Shown piece by piece: positions 8,826 through 16,702 of a DNA stretch of 62,468 nt. Each line of letters begins with the position of its first letter. Within the stretch, counting starts at the first letter, position 1. This DNA is from Deltaproteobacteria bacterium (lineage in GTDB: Bacteria; Myxococcota; Myxococcia; Myxococcales; JAHFDP01): contig JAHFDP010000015.1 in assembly GCA_023248955.1 (NCBI GenBank), forward strand, positions 1-62,468, given 5' to 3'. A program made the translations under genes and the position numbers. The notes below the pieces were generated by a model. The model made no database searches. It saw only the letters and a list, made by a program, of their open reading frames with translations, and was not told the origin of the DNA.

Positions 8826-9860
8826 ATGGGCGGCGACCTCCTTTCTCTCGACGGCGCACAGAGCGGCGGCGGCCAAATGCTCCGCGGTGCGCTCTCGTTG
8901 TCGCTGGCCACGGGCCGCGGTTTTGAATGGATTTCCCGTCCAACCCTAGCGCCAAGTGATGTCACTTTTATTCGTGCGGCGGCGCAGGTTGGACGTGCAT
9001 TCGTCGAGGGCGTTGCGGTCGGAAGCGGCCGAATGGTTTTCGTACCACAGGGCGCAACCGCCGGTGATCACCTCTTCGAGCTGGAAGGTCCCGCCAGCGC
9101 TGCCTTGGCCACGCAGATGCTGACGTTGCCGCTAGCACGCCTGAGCAAACCCTCGATGCTCCTGGTCCGCGGCGGAACGCATCTCTCCGGTGGCCCGAGC
9201 TTTCACTACCTCGCCGCGGTGTGGGCGCCGCTGCTCGCGCGAATCGGTTTTGCCCTCCGCGTCTCCATGCCGCGCGCCGCTTTTTTCGGCGGACCGGCGT
9301 CGCACAACGGAGAGATTGCCACTTTCGTTTCGCCCGCGGAGCGCCTGCATCCGCTGTTTCTTCCAACGCGCGGAACGCTCCTCGAAGTGCAGGTGCTCAC
9401 CCTGGTCGCGGGTCCGTTCGACGGTGCCGAGCGCATGGGAACACGCGCTGTTTCGCTCTTGCGCGCGCGCGGAATCGTGGCGGAGTCGGAGAGCGTACCG
9501 ATGCAGTCGAGCGACGCGCGCGGGGCGGCCATCTCCATCGTCGCCACGTTTGAGCACTCACGCGCAGCGTTTACCGCGCAGGCCGCGCCCGGTGAGCGGG
9601 CCGACAAGCTTGCCGAGCAAGCGGTTGGACAGTTCGGCGCCTTTCTCGAGCGGCGCGGCGCGGTCGATCCCTTCATGGCCGACCAGCTAGTCCCACCGCT
9701 CGCGCTGGCCGCCAGCGACCATGCCAGCCGTTTCGCCACCACCGAAGTCACCGCGCAACTTTTGCGGCAAGCCAAACTCGCGGAACAATTTCTGCCCGTG
9801 CGAATCGAAGTCGAAGGCGCGCTCGGCGCCGAAGGCGACGTCACGCTCACCGCGCGCTAG
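8826..9860 (+). CDS. RNA 3'-terminal phosphate cyclase-like protein, catalytic residues missing
   Basis: 344 residues, close to the length of RtcA. The N terminus LDGAQSGGGQMLRGALSLSL matches the cyclase start (LDGAQGEGGGQ in E. coli, from memory) but the Glu of GEGGGQ is absent. Near the C terminus MADQLVPPLALA and AEQFLPV align well with the ADQL...VERFLPV region. Counting back from FLPV, the catalytic His that becomes adenylylated (His309 in E. coli) is Gln311 here. The central YPxGGG segment is also degenerate (AAFFGGPASHNG). The fold is therefore probably kept while adenylation is lost, as in eukaryotic Rcl1. ATG at 8826 is used; upstream codons in frame have no homology. Follows the VWA gene by 52 bases and ends at a hairpin. 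Confidence 0.82.
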   Translation: MGGDLLSLDGAQSGGGQMLRGALSLSLATGRGFEWISRPTLAPSDVTFIRAAAQVGRAFVEGVAVGSGRMVFVPQGATAGDHLFELEGPASAALATQMLTLPLARLSKPSMLLVRGGTHLSGGPSFHYLAAVWAPLLARIGFALRVSMPRAAFFGGPASHNGEIATFVSPAERLHPLFLPTRGTLLEVQVLTLVAGPFDGAERMGTRAVSLLRARGIVAESESVPMQSSDARGAAISIVATFEHSRAAFTAQAAPGERADKLAEQAVGQFGAFLERRGAVDPFMADQLVPPLALAASDHASRFATTEVTAQLLRQAKLAEQFLPVRIEVEGALGAEGDVTLTAR

Positions 9861-9878
9861 ACTCCTTAAGTCAGAAGT

Positions 9879-9905
9879 TCGCCGCATAAATGCGGCGGTC
9901 ATTTT
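9879..9905 (+). terminator. probable intrinsic terminator after the RtcA-like gene
   Basis: Inverted repeat CGCCGCAT (9879-9886) and ATGCGGCG (9889-9896) with a two-base AA spacer; the A-T pairs next to it probably open to make the loop. It is followed by GTCATTTTA. It lies 18 bases after the stop codon, where the plus-strand run of genes from 4.4 kb ends. The T-tract is short, so termination may be only partial. Confidence 0.6.
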
Positions 9906-9924
9906 AGGAGCCTAGCCGTCTGGA

Positions 9925-9999
9925 AGGGGCTCGCCGCCCCTCCCCGTCGAGCGAAGCTCGCCTTAGGACCCCTCCTTAGCTTCGGCGCGACTCCGCGCC
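9925..9999. repeat. cluster of three short hairpins in an intergenic region
   Basis: The 279-base gap between 9860 and 10140 has no gene. After the terminator it holds three successive palindromes: AGGGGC-TCGCC-GCCCCT (9925-9941), CGAGC-GAA-GCTCG (9948-9960) and GGCGCG-ACTC-CGCGCC (9984-9999). The layout resembles the triple-hairpin cluster at 57241-57299, where a GGGGC/GCCCC stem is likewise followed by a GTCG-type stem with an A-rich loop, so both may belong to one loose family of intergenic structured repeats. No function can be assigned. Confidence 0.5.
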
Positions 10000-10139
10000 G
10001 CGGCCGCCTTTGGCGTCCGGAAGAATGAGTGCAGAAATCATTGACTCAGGAGACTGAGCATCGCGCTCGCAACCCTTGGCGAACCACGGGCTCGTGCCTA
10101 ACTTGTTCGCTTGGGCGTTCTCGCGGAAGGCGGGCGGCG

Positions 10140-10517
10140 ATGGTGGTCGTGGTGGTTTGTGGTGATCGAAAGTTGCGCGAAGCGTACGCGTTGGCGTTGG
10201 CCGGACGAGGTCTGGAGGTGCTTCCGCTCGGATCCGCGGCTGTGGCCGAAGCTGCGATTTTGCGCCTGACCATGGTGGGACTGCTGTGCGACTTGACCGG
10301 CGATGAGGATTGGCCGCGCGTCTTCGAGGCTGCCAAGCTCCGTGGTGTGCCAACCGTTGCCATCGTTGATGTGTCGTCCGAAGCACAAGCGCACGAGCTG
10401 GGCGCGCGCGTGGTCATCGAGGGTCCGGTGAATCCGGAAGTTGCCGCGCAAGCCGTGCACCAAGTTGCGTCGGGAACGGCGGCGACGTTGGCGGCGACCG
10501 GAGCGTCGGCAATTTAA
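10140..10517 (+). CDS. receiver-like (CheY-fold) single-domain protein, degenerate
   Basis: 125 residues from ATG at 10140. The alternating beta/alpha pattern (VVVVVCGDRKLREAYALALA, then LEVLPLGS, VGLLCDLTG, VPTVAIVDV, ELGARVVIEGPVNP) resembles a response-regulator receiver domain: hydrophobic beta-1, an Asp in the third strand (LLCDLTG) and a G-x-x-x-VI-x-GPVNP segment in place of the usual K-P loop. The conserved Lys is missing and the acidic pocket at the end of beta-1 is poor, so it may be a pseudo-receiver that does not take phosphate normally. The frame is open upstream to 10029 but that part is not domain-like. No kinase or output domain is adjacent. Confidence 0.6.
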   Translation: MVVVVVCGDRKLREAYALALAGRGLEVLPLGSAAVAEAAILRLTMVGLLCDLTGDEDWPRVFEAAKLRGVPTVAIVDVSSEAQAHELGARVVIEGPVNPEVAAQAVHQVASGTAATLAATGASAI

Positions 10518-10529
10518 ATTTGCTCCAGC

Positions 10530-10545
10530 TCGGGCTAGTGCCCGA
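10530..10545 (+). terminator. small hairpin after the receiver-like gene
   Basis: TCGGGC-TAGT-GCCCGA forms a perfect six-base-pair stem with a four-base loop, 13 bases after the stop codon. No T-tract follows (TAATCAACATC), so it may be an attenuator or an mRNA 3' stabiliser rather than a strong terminator. Confidence 0.35.
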
Positions 10546-10580
10546 TAATCAACATCAATGATCGACCTTCCGGATCCCCG

Positions 10581-11423
10581 ATGCGGGTGACCTTCTGGGG
10601 TGTGCGCGGATCCGTTGCCACGCCGGGCCCGGAGACTTCCGCCATTGGCGGAAACACCTCTTGCGTCCAAGTCACCTGCTCCGACGGCACGGAGATCGTG
10701 CTCGACTGCGGCACCGGCGTGCGAGCGCTGGGCAACCTTCATGTGGCCAGCCGGCCGCCCGGCGCCGTGTCGATTCTGGTCACGCACCACCATTTCGATC
10801 ACGTCGAAGGCTTGCGTTTTTACGCACCGATTTTTCTATCCGACTTTGCGCTGGACCTTTATCCGTTGCCCGCGCCACTCGGAAAAAAGCAGTCCTCGCC
10901 GCTTGATCAATTCAACGGAACGACGTTCCCGATGAAGACCGACGCCTTGGTGAGCAAGATCAACCAAAAGATTGAGCGCCGCGAAAAATTTCGCATCGGT
11001 CCGGCCACCATCTCGCGCTTGCCGCTCAACCATCCTGGTGGCGCCTCGGGAATTCGAATCGCCGAGGGCGGGCGTTCGGTTTGCTACATGACCGACGACG
11101 AGCTCAATCCGCCCAACGGACACATCACGACGCCCAAAGAGATCGCGTCGTTTGTTCGCGAAACGGATCTGCTCATTCACGACGCGCAGTACGTTCCATC
11201 CGATTATCCGGCCAAGCGTGGTTGGGGACATTCGTTGGTGGAGGAAGTTCTCGAGCTCGCCATCGCCGCGCGCTGCCAGCGGTTGGCGCTCTTTCATCAC
11301 GATCCGTCGCGCACCGACGAACAGGTTTTTGCGATCGAACGCGACGCGCGGGCACGCATGCGCGACCGCGGATTTCCGGGTGATGTTTTCGCCGCGCGCG
11401 AGGGTGTGAGCGTCAAACTGTGA
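10581..11423 (+). CDS. MBL-fold metallo-hydrolase
   Basis: 280 residues, ATG start. The N terminus MRVTFWGVRGSVATPG and GGNTSCVQV are typical of a cytoplasmic metallo-beta-lactamase-fold family often annotated as cyclic-nucleotide phosphodiesterase-like. The metal motif HxHxDH is present as HHHFDH (His69, His71, Asp73, His74), with further ligand candidates in LIHDAQY, WGHS and LFHHDPSRTD. The substrate cannot be read from sequence; a phosphodiester or nucleotide derivative would fit the neighbouring purine gene. Its stop overlaps the GTG start of the deaminase-like gene by four bases (GTGA), so the two are coupled. Confidence 0.85.
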   Translation: MRVTFWGVRGSVATPGPETSAIGGNTSCVQVTCSDGTEIVLDCGTGVRALGNLHVASRPPGAVSILVTHHHFDHVEGLRFYAPIFLSDFALDLYPLPAPLGKKQSSPLDQFNGTTFPMKTDALVSKINQKIERREKFRIGPATISRLPLNHPGGASGIRIAEGGRSVCYMTDDELNPPNGHITTPKEIASFVRETDLLIHDAQYVPSDYPAKRGWGHSLVEEVLELAIAARCQRLALFHHDPSRTDEQVFAIERDARARMRDRGFPGDVFAAREGVSVKL

Positions 11424-12430
11424 CCACGCCGCCGGTGAAAGAGCTGATCGATCTGCACATCCACGTCGGTGCCGCCGTGGCGCCACACATTCTCTGGTCG
11501 TTGGCGCACGAGCAGGGATTCAAGCTGCCGGTGAGCGACTATTGGGAGTTCGTCGACGCCGTGACCGCGGGCCCCGATCGCGTTCGCTCGCTCGACGACT
11601 ATATCAAAATTCTGCACACGCTAACGGAGCGCATTCAGTCGTCGCCGATGGCGGTCGAGCGCAGCGTGTACGAAATCATCGGCCGCGAATATCGGCGCGC
11701 ACGCGTGACGCAGATCGAGCTGCGGTTTAATCCGATGCGCCGCAATCTCGGCGGTGAGCGCGATCTCGATCACATCATTCACGCGGCGCTGCGTGGAATG
11801 GACCGCGCGATGCTGGAATACGGCGTGCGCGCGGGGCTCATCTTCTGCTTGGCACGCGAATACGACGCCCCCACCAACGCCATCATCGTGGAAAAGGCTA
11901 TTCGCTACCTGCGGCGCGGTGTGGTGGGCATCGACTTGGCGGGCTCCGAAAAAAATGCGCTGGAACTCCATCCCGCGGAGCTAAAAAAATATCGCGCGCT
12001 TTACGAGCGCGCACGCGCGAGCGGGCTCAAGACCACCGTGCACACCGGAGAAACCGCGGAAACCGGCCCGGCTGGTGTGATTGCGGTGGTGCAGGAACTC
12101 AAGCCCGAACGTCTTGGCCACGGCATCCGCGCGTCCACCGATCCGCGGGCGATGGAGCTGCTCGCAGAGACGGGCACCGTTCTGGAAATTTGTCCCACGT
12201 CGAATCTGCACACGCACGCCGTGGAAAATCTCGACGAGCTTTCAGGTCACCTGCGCCGTTTTCTAGGGGCGGGCGTGCAGTTCACGATCAACACTGATGG
12301 ACCGTGTCTGCTCAACACCAGCATGAAGCGCGAGGTCGCGCTGGTGCAGGAGCAGGGAATGCTCTCCGAAACCGAAATCGACGCTTGTCTTGCCTGCGCT
12401 CGCCGCGCCAGTTTTTTAGACGTTCACTAG
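11420..12430 (+). CDS. adenosine deaminase family protein
   Basis: 336 residues, the usual length of this amidohydrolase family. Zinc ligands and catalytic residues are visible: LHIHVG (His13, His15), VHTGE with the catalytic Glu region, RLGHGIRA, CPTSN and TINTDGP. In canonical adenosine deaminases the last motif is TDDP; here the second Asp is Gly, and the first motif is LHIHVG rather than LHxHLDG. The family assignment is secure, but the substrate (adenosine, adenine or another aminopurine) is uncertain. GTG start overlaps the metallo-hydrolase by four bases. Likely purine salvage in the cytoplasm. Confidence 0.88.
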   Translation: MTTPPVKELIDLHIHVGAAVAPHILWSLAHEQGFKLPVSDYWEFVDAVTAGPDRVRSLDDYIKILHTLTERIQSSPMAVERSVYEIIGREYRRARVTQIELRFNPMRRNLGGERDLDHIIHAALRGMDRAMLEYGVRAGLIFCLAREYDAPTNAIIVEKAIRYLRRGVVGIDLAGSEKNALELHPAELKKYRALYERARASGLKTTVHTGETAETGPAGVIAVVQELKPERLGHGIRASTDPRAMELLAETGTVLEICPTSNLHTHAVENLDELSGHLRRFLGAGVQFTINTDGPCLLNTSMKREVALVQEQGMLSETEIDACLACARRASFLDVH

Positions 12431-12445
12431 CATCAAGGAGGAGTT

Positions 12446-14506
12446 GTGCCCTACGCCACGAAGTCCGCGATCCTGTTCGCTCTGCTCGCCCCTTTTTCCG
12501 CCGCGGCGCAGACCTCGGATTGTCCAGCCGGCACTTCACGAGACGCCAGTGGAAGCTGCGTCGTAGAAGCGCAAGCGGCGTGTCCTCCCGATGCCATGGT
12601 CGATGCGAATGGGCACTGCATTGACGCCGCTCCGGCAGCGACGGCTCCGGCGCCCGAGCATCCGCCAGCGCCCACACCAGCAGCCGAAGCAGCACCGTCC
12701 GCAGCGCCAGCTCCCGCGATAGAAGCAGCGCCCGTTGCAGCGCCACCGGCCGCTGTTGCTGAGCCTACGCCCACACCTCCTCCCTCCACCGAGGCCGCTG
12801 CACCGATCGCTGCGCAAGCCAAGGAGCCGTCGCTCGAGAACGCTGGATCACCGCGCGAATCAGCGGAGGCCGTTTCCGGTTTTCACTGGGTGGCTGGCGG
12901 CAAATGCCCCGAGGGTGAGCACGCACTGAAAGAGAACGACGCGCTCGTGATCAACGAGCATGGCGCACTTGGCTGCGTCCCCAAGGGGCATCGACCGTTC
13001 TTGAAGGGTGAGCTCTCCAACCTTGGCTCCACGAAGCTCTTGCTCAAAGATTCCCGCTTCGGAATCGCCATCGGTCCACAGCTCTTCGGCAGCGATCTCA
13101 TGAGCATCATTCGCCCGAACAAGGACGACACGCAAAATGGTCTCTTCGCGCACGTGGAGCCGCAACTCGATCTGAACTTCGATCAGCTGGCCATCGGCGT
13201 GAGCGCACCGCTCAACTTCCGCGCTTATCCCGGAGGAATTTCCGCCAAACCGGCCGTCTACACGCTCCGCCAAGAGGATTGGCCAACGCCGGCCAGCTAC
13301 GCGCGCGTGGTGAACTACATCACCTACGGTCGCAAGGAGGACCACTTCTTCCTAAACATCTCGCAGTTCTCGCCGGCGACAATCGGCCACGGCACGATCG
13401 TGCGGCGTTATTTCGGCAACACCAACATCAACGACACGCACGTCGGCGCCGAGGTGGATGCCTACAATCGCTATTTTGGTTTTCAGTTCTTCACGCGCGA
13501 CATCGTGCCGTTCACGCTGGCGTACGACGCGAAAGACCTCCAAGACGGCCATTTCCCCTCGAATGCGAAGGGCTCCGCCGTCTTTCAACCGCCGCTTCTC
13601 GCGGGCTTGATCTTCGTGCGTCCATTTGGCGGCAGCGACTCGCTCTACCTGCGCGATTTGTCGCTCGGCGTGACGTATGCGGCGGATCTCGCGGCGCCGC
13701 GGACGTTGAAGGTCGATGGCACCGGCGATCCGATTATTCAACCCAACGATACGTTGCGCGTCGACGTCGCGCAGTCCACGCGGATCGTCGGTACCGATGT
13801 GGAGTTCAAGCTCTACCGAAGCGATCGCGTCGACCTCAAACCCTACGCGGATTTTTCGACCATCAGCGGCGCCGGCGGCGGCGCGACGTTGGGGCTCTTG
13901 GGACGATTCAACTTCGGCGAAGAGACGGTCCATGCGCTGCGCGCGGTGCTCGAGGTCCGCTCCTTCGACGGGCAATATCTCCCGGGCTACTTCGACACGC
14001 TCTACGAAATCGAGAAGTACCAAGTGATTCAAGCCAAATCGGGCCTGTCGCCGACGAAGCTCGCCTTCATCATGAACGGCGATCCGAAAGCGCGTTTTGC
14101 GCAGATGGCTGCCGAGCTCTCCTATTCGATGGGCGGCGGGTTCTCGACAACGATTGCCTACGAAGACGCGATGTCGACGTTGATCGGCGTAGGTTCATTG
14201 GATCCGACGCGCGTGCTCCGCAACATGACGGTCCACATCGAGTACCCCGTCTATTCCTTCTTCCAATTTTTCTTCACGATCTCGCGCCGCGCATTTGATT
14301 GGCAAAACCTGACCGCGGTCGACAACCGCACCACGCTCTACTCGCAAATTCGGTTGCACCTCTTGCCGATTCTTTTCCTCAACGTCGGCCTCTACCGGAC
14401 CTACACCATCGATCGGGTGGTGGGCACGTTCGTCAACAGCTACGGCGGCAACGTTTCGCTCGAAGTCGGTTACGAATTCGATCGGCGAAAGAAAACGGAG
14501 GAGTAG
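12446..14506 (+). CDS. outer-membrane beta-barrel-like protein with Ala/Pro-rich N-terminal region (paralogue of 52047-53549)
   Basis: 686 residues. GTG start with a strong AAGGAGG four bases upstream. A Sec signal peptide (AILFALLAPFSAAAQ) leads into two short Cys-containing segments and a ~110-residue Ala/Pro/Glu-rich stretch, probably a periplasmic spacer. From about residue 170 the sequence shows alternating aromatic and charged strands typical of an outer-membrane barrel. Two blocks, GHGTIVRR and LPGYFDTLYEIEKY, recur as GHGTIIDR and IPGYFDAAYELQRY in the protein at 52047-53549, and both genes share the leader TCAAGGAGG. I do not recognise a named family; function is unknown. Probably monocistronic. 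Confidence 0.75.
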   Translation: MPYATKSAILFALLAPFSAAAQTSDCPAGTSRDASGSCVVEAQAACPPDAMVDANGHCIDAAPAATAPAPEHPPAPTPAAEAAPSAAPAPAIEAAPVAAPPAAVAEPTPTPPPSTEAAAPIAAQAKEPSLENAGSPRESAEAVSGFHWVAGGKCPEGEHALKENDALVINEHGALGCVPKGHRPFLKGELSNLGSTKLLLKDSRFGIAIGPQLFGSDLMSIIRPNKDDTQNGLFAHVEPQLDLNFDQLAIGVSAPLNFRAYPGGISAKPAVYTLRQEDWPTPASYARVVNYITYGRKEDHFFLNISQFSPATIGHGTIVRRYFGNTNINDTHVGAEVDAYNRYFGFQFFTRDIVPFTLAYDAKDLQDGHFPSNAKGSAVFQPPLLAGLIFVRPFGGSDSLYLRDLSLGVTYAADLAAPRTLKVDGTGDPIIQPNDTLRVDVAQSTRIVGTDVEFKLYRSDRVDLKPYADFSTISGAGGGATLGLLGRFNFGEETVHALRAVLEVRSFDGQYLPGYFDTLYEIEKYQVIQAKSGLSPTKLAFIMNGDPKARFAQMAAELSYSMGGGFSTTIAYEDAMSTLIGVGSLDPTRVLRNMTVHIEYPVYSFFQFFFTISRRAFDWQNLTAVDNRTTLYSQIRLHLLPILFLNVGLYRTYTIDRVVGTFVNSYGGNVSLEVGYEFDRRKKTEE

Positions 14507-14548
14507 TCGCTAGCCTCACCAGGCGGCGATCGATTACCTTCTGCCGCC

Positions 14549-15589
14549 ATGGCACTCACCTACCGTCAGGCGGGCGTGGATGTCGAAGCGGGCGATGCGC
14601 TGGTCGAGCGCATCAAACCCGCGGCGGCGCGCACGTTGCGTCCAGAAGTCCTCGCGGGCATCGGCGGATTTGGCGGGCTCTTCGCGCTGACGCCGGGAAA
14701 ATACAAGGAGCCGGTGCTGGTCTCCGGTACCGACGGCGTCGGGACCAAGCTCAAGGTGGCATTCCTCGCCGATCGCCACACCACCATCGGTGAGGACCTC
14801 GTGGCGATGTGCGCTAACGACATCGTGGTCAGCGGCGCCGAGCCCCTTTTTTTTCTCGATTACTTTGCGACGAGCCAACTCGACACGCGACGCGCCGCTG
14901 ATGTGATCACGGGAATTGCGCGCGGCTGCGAGCTGGCCGGTTGCACGCTGCTCGGCGGCGAGACCGCGGAGCTGCCCGGATTTTATCAAGGGAGCGAATA
15001 CGATTTGGCGGGCTTTTGCGTCGGTGTCGTGGAGCGATCCGCGATCATCGATGGCAGTCGCGTGCGGCCCGGTGATGCGCTGATCGGCCTCGCTTCGACC
15101 GGTCTGCATTCCAACGGCTACGCACTGGCGCGGCGCGTGCTCTTGGAGAAAGCCGCGCTGCCGCTTGACGCGGTGCCGGCCGGACTCTCGCGAACGCTCG
15201 CCGACGAGCTGCTGACACCGACACGCATTTACGTTCGCGATGTGCGCGCGCTTGCTGCCGCCGTCGATTTGCGCGCCGTGGCGCACATTACGGGAAGCGG
15301 CCTGCCCGGCAATTTGCCACGCGTGCTTCCGCCGGGAACGCGCGCGGTGCTTCACGAATCGGAATGGTCGCGTCCGGCAATCTTCGATCTCATCGAACGC
15401 CTCGGACCGGTGACACGCGACGAGATGTACCGCACCTTCAACATGGGGCTCGGAATGGTCGCGGTGGTGCCGCAGAACGATGTCGCCAAAGCGGTTGCGT
15501 CGCTGCAGCAGAGCAGCGTGGCGGCGTGGCAAGTCGGATCGATCGAGCTCGGAACGCCCGATGCGGAGCCCGAGGTTTTCATCACATGA
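14549..15589 (+). CDS. purM: phosphoribosylformylglycinamidine cyclo-ligase (AIR synthetase)
   Basis: 346 residues, the expected length. It closes the imidazole ring in purine synthesis, converting FGAM and ATP to AIR. Signatures: SGTDGVGTKLKVAF (nucleotide-binding loop), GEDLVAMCANDIVVSGAEPLFFLDYFA, LLGGETAELPGFY, GLASTGLHSNGYALAR and HITGSGLPGNLPRVLP. It starts at ATG 14549 and its TGA lies 7 bases before purN, so the two form an operon. No purine riboswitch-like structure is evident in the 42 bases upstream. Confidence 0.97.
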   Translation: MALTYRQAGVDVEAGDALVERIKPAAARTLRPEVLAGIGGFGGLFALTPGKYKEPVLVSGTDGVGTKLKVAFLADRHTTIGEDLVAMCANDIVVSGAEPLFFLDYFATSQLDTRRAADVITGIARGCELAGCTLLGGETAELPGFYQGSEYDLAGFCVGVVERSAIIDGSRVRPGDALIGLASTGLHSNGYALARRVLLEKAALPLDAVPAGLSRTLADELLTPTRIYVRDVRALAAAVDLRAVAHITGSGLPGNLPRVLPPGTRAVLHESEWSRPAIFDLIERLGPVTRDEMYRTFNMGLGMVAVVPQNDVAKAVASLQQSSVAAWQVGSIELGTPDAEPEVFIT

Positions 15590-15596
15590 GCGCCGC

Positions 15597-16250
15597 ATGA
15601 CGCGAATCGGTGTTCTCGCCAGCGGAAGCGGAACCAACCTGCAGGCGATTCTCGACGCCTGCGCGGCGGGAACGATTCCGGCACAAGTTGCGGTGGTGGT
15701 GGTCAACGTTCCCGCCGCGCCAGCCAAGGAACGCGCGCTCAAATCCGGCGTTCCGGTGGTAACCATCGATCATCGCGAATTCGCTTCGCGCGCGGCGTTC
15801 GACACCGCGGTTTTGGCCGCGCTCGAGCTGCATCAGGTGGAGATCGTCTGCTTGGCGGGCTTCCTGCGGCTCTTGTCGCCATTGTTGATCGAACATTTTA
15901 AAAATAAGATATTAAACATCCATCCAGCGCTGCTTCCGTCCTGGCCCGGCCTTCACGCCCAACGCCAGGCGCTGGAGGGCGGCGCGCGATTCGCCGGCGT
16001 CACGGTGCACCTCGTCGACAGCGGCACCGACACCGGGCCCATCTTGCTGCAAGCCGTTGTTCCGGTGCTGCCGAGCGACACCGAAGAACAACTCTCGATG
16101 CGGCTGCGTGTACTCGAACACCGGCTCTACCCGGAGGCGATTCGTCTGGTCGCCGAAGGCCGCGTCCGTATCGAAGGCCGCCGCGCGATTCTCGACGGCG
16201 CGCATTGGCCCGCTGAAGAGGCCGCGCTTTGGTGTCCATCCGTGCCATGA
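15597..16250 (+). CDS. purN: phosphoribosylglycinamide formyltransferase
   Basis: 217 residues. Transfers a formyl group from 10-formyl-tetrahydrofolate to GAR in purine synthesis. Motifs: LASGSGTNLQAI at the N terminus, FLRLLSPLLI, the catalytic NIHPALLPSWPG (Asn, His) and the folate-site GVTVHLVDSGTDTGPIL with the catalytic Asp. ATG at 15597 gives the conserved start (MTRIGVLASGSG); the open frame upstream overlaps purM and is not homologous. The ATGA at its end couples it to the following DUF523 gene. Confidence 0.97.
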   Translation: MTRIGVLASGSGTNLQAILDACAAGTIPAQVAVVVVNVPAAPAKERALKSGVPVVTIDHREFASRAAFDTAVLAALELHQVEIVCLAGFLRLLSPLLIEHFKNKILNIHPALLPSWPGLHAQRQALEGGARFAGVTVHLVDSGTDTGPILLQAVVPVLPSDTEEQLSMRLRVLEHRLYPEAIRLVAEGRVRIEGRRAILDGAHWPAEEAALWCPSVP

Positions 16251-16702
16251 ATGCCTGTGTGACAAACGATCAGCAACGTATGACAAACGATCAGCCGGTG
16301 TTGGTGAGCGCCTGTCTTCTCGGATTCGCTTGCCGTCATGACGCGGCGGACCGACGGAATCCGGCGGTGCTCAAACTTCTAGCCCATCGATCGATTGTGC
16401 CGATCTGCCCCGAGATGGCGGGCGGACTCTCTGCGCCGCGTCAGGCCGCAACATTGGATCACGCTGGTGTGGTGAATGGCGAAGGATCGCGCGTCACCGC
16501 AGCATTCGAGATGGGCGCCGCTCTTGCGGTCGAAGCCGCGCAACGATTCGGTTGCCGTACGGCGCTCCTGAAACAGAATTCTCCTTCGTGCGGAACGCGT
16601 CAGACCAACCGCGATTGGCAGCGCGTGGCCGGGCAGGGTGTAGCGGCGACCGCGCTGTTGCACGCCGGCGTCCGCGCCTTTGGCGAAGACGAGATCGCGT
16701 AG
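16247..16702 (+). CDS. DUF523 family protein (TudS-like [4Fe-4S] desulfurase)
   Basis: 151 residues from ATG 16247, whose ATGA overlaps the purN stop. DUF523 proteins include the thiouracil desulfurase TudS, which binds a [4Fe-4S] cluster through three cysteines and removes sulfur from thiolated uracil; that function is known for some members and only inferred here. The three expected Cys sites are present: ACLLGFACR, PICPEMAGGLSAPR and NSPSCGT. The start region contains an in-frame 21-bp tandem duplication, so the true start could also be ATG 16280, giving MTNDQPVLVSACLLG, the more usual N terminus. Cytoplasmic; purN-coupled position hints at nucleobase repair or salvage. Confidence 0.85.
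   Translation: MNACVTNDQQRMTNDQPVLVSACLLGFACRHDAADRRNPAVLKLLAHRSIVPICPEMAGGLSAPRQAATLDHAGVVNGEGSRVTAAFEMGAALAVEAAQRFGCRTALLKQNSPSCGTRQTNRDWQRVAGQGVAATALLHAGVRAFGEDEIA
16260..16295 (+). repeat. in-frame tandem duplication, 21-bp period
   Basis: TGACAAACGATCAGC occurs at 16260-16274 and again, unchanged, at 16281-16295, separated by AACGTA. The 21-base period equals seven codons, so the N-terminal coding frame of the DUF523 gene is kept whether or not the duplication is present. It duplicates the sequence just around the likely native ATG. Confidence 0.85.

Noticed and set aside
13279-14298. 339-residue plus-strand frame within the outer-membrane protein gene
   Set aside because: Arg-rich shadow of the true frame, without homology or ribosome site.
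16552-16701. 50-codon extension of the FAD oxidoreductase
   Set aside because: Lies entirely inside the DUF523 gene and precedes the Rossmann motif, which normally starts within the first residues.
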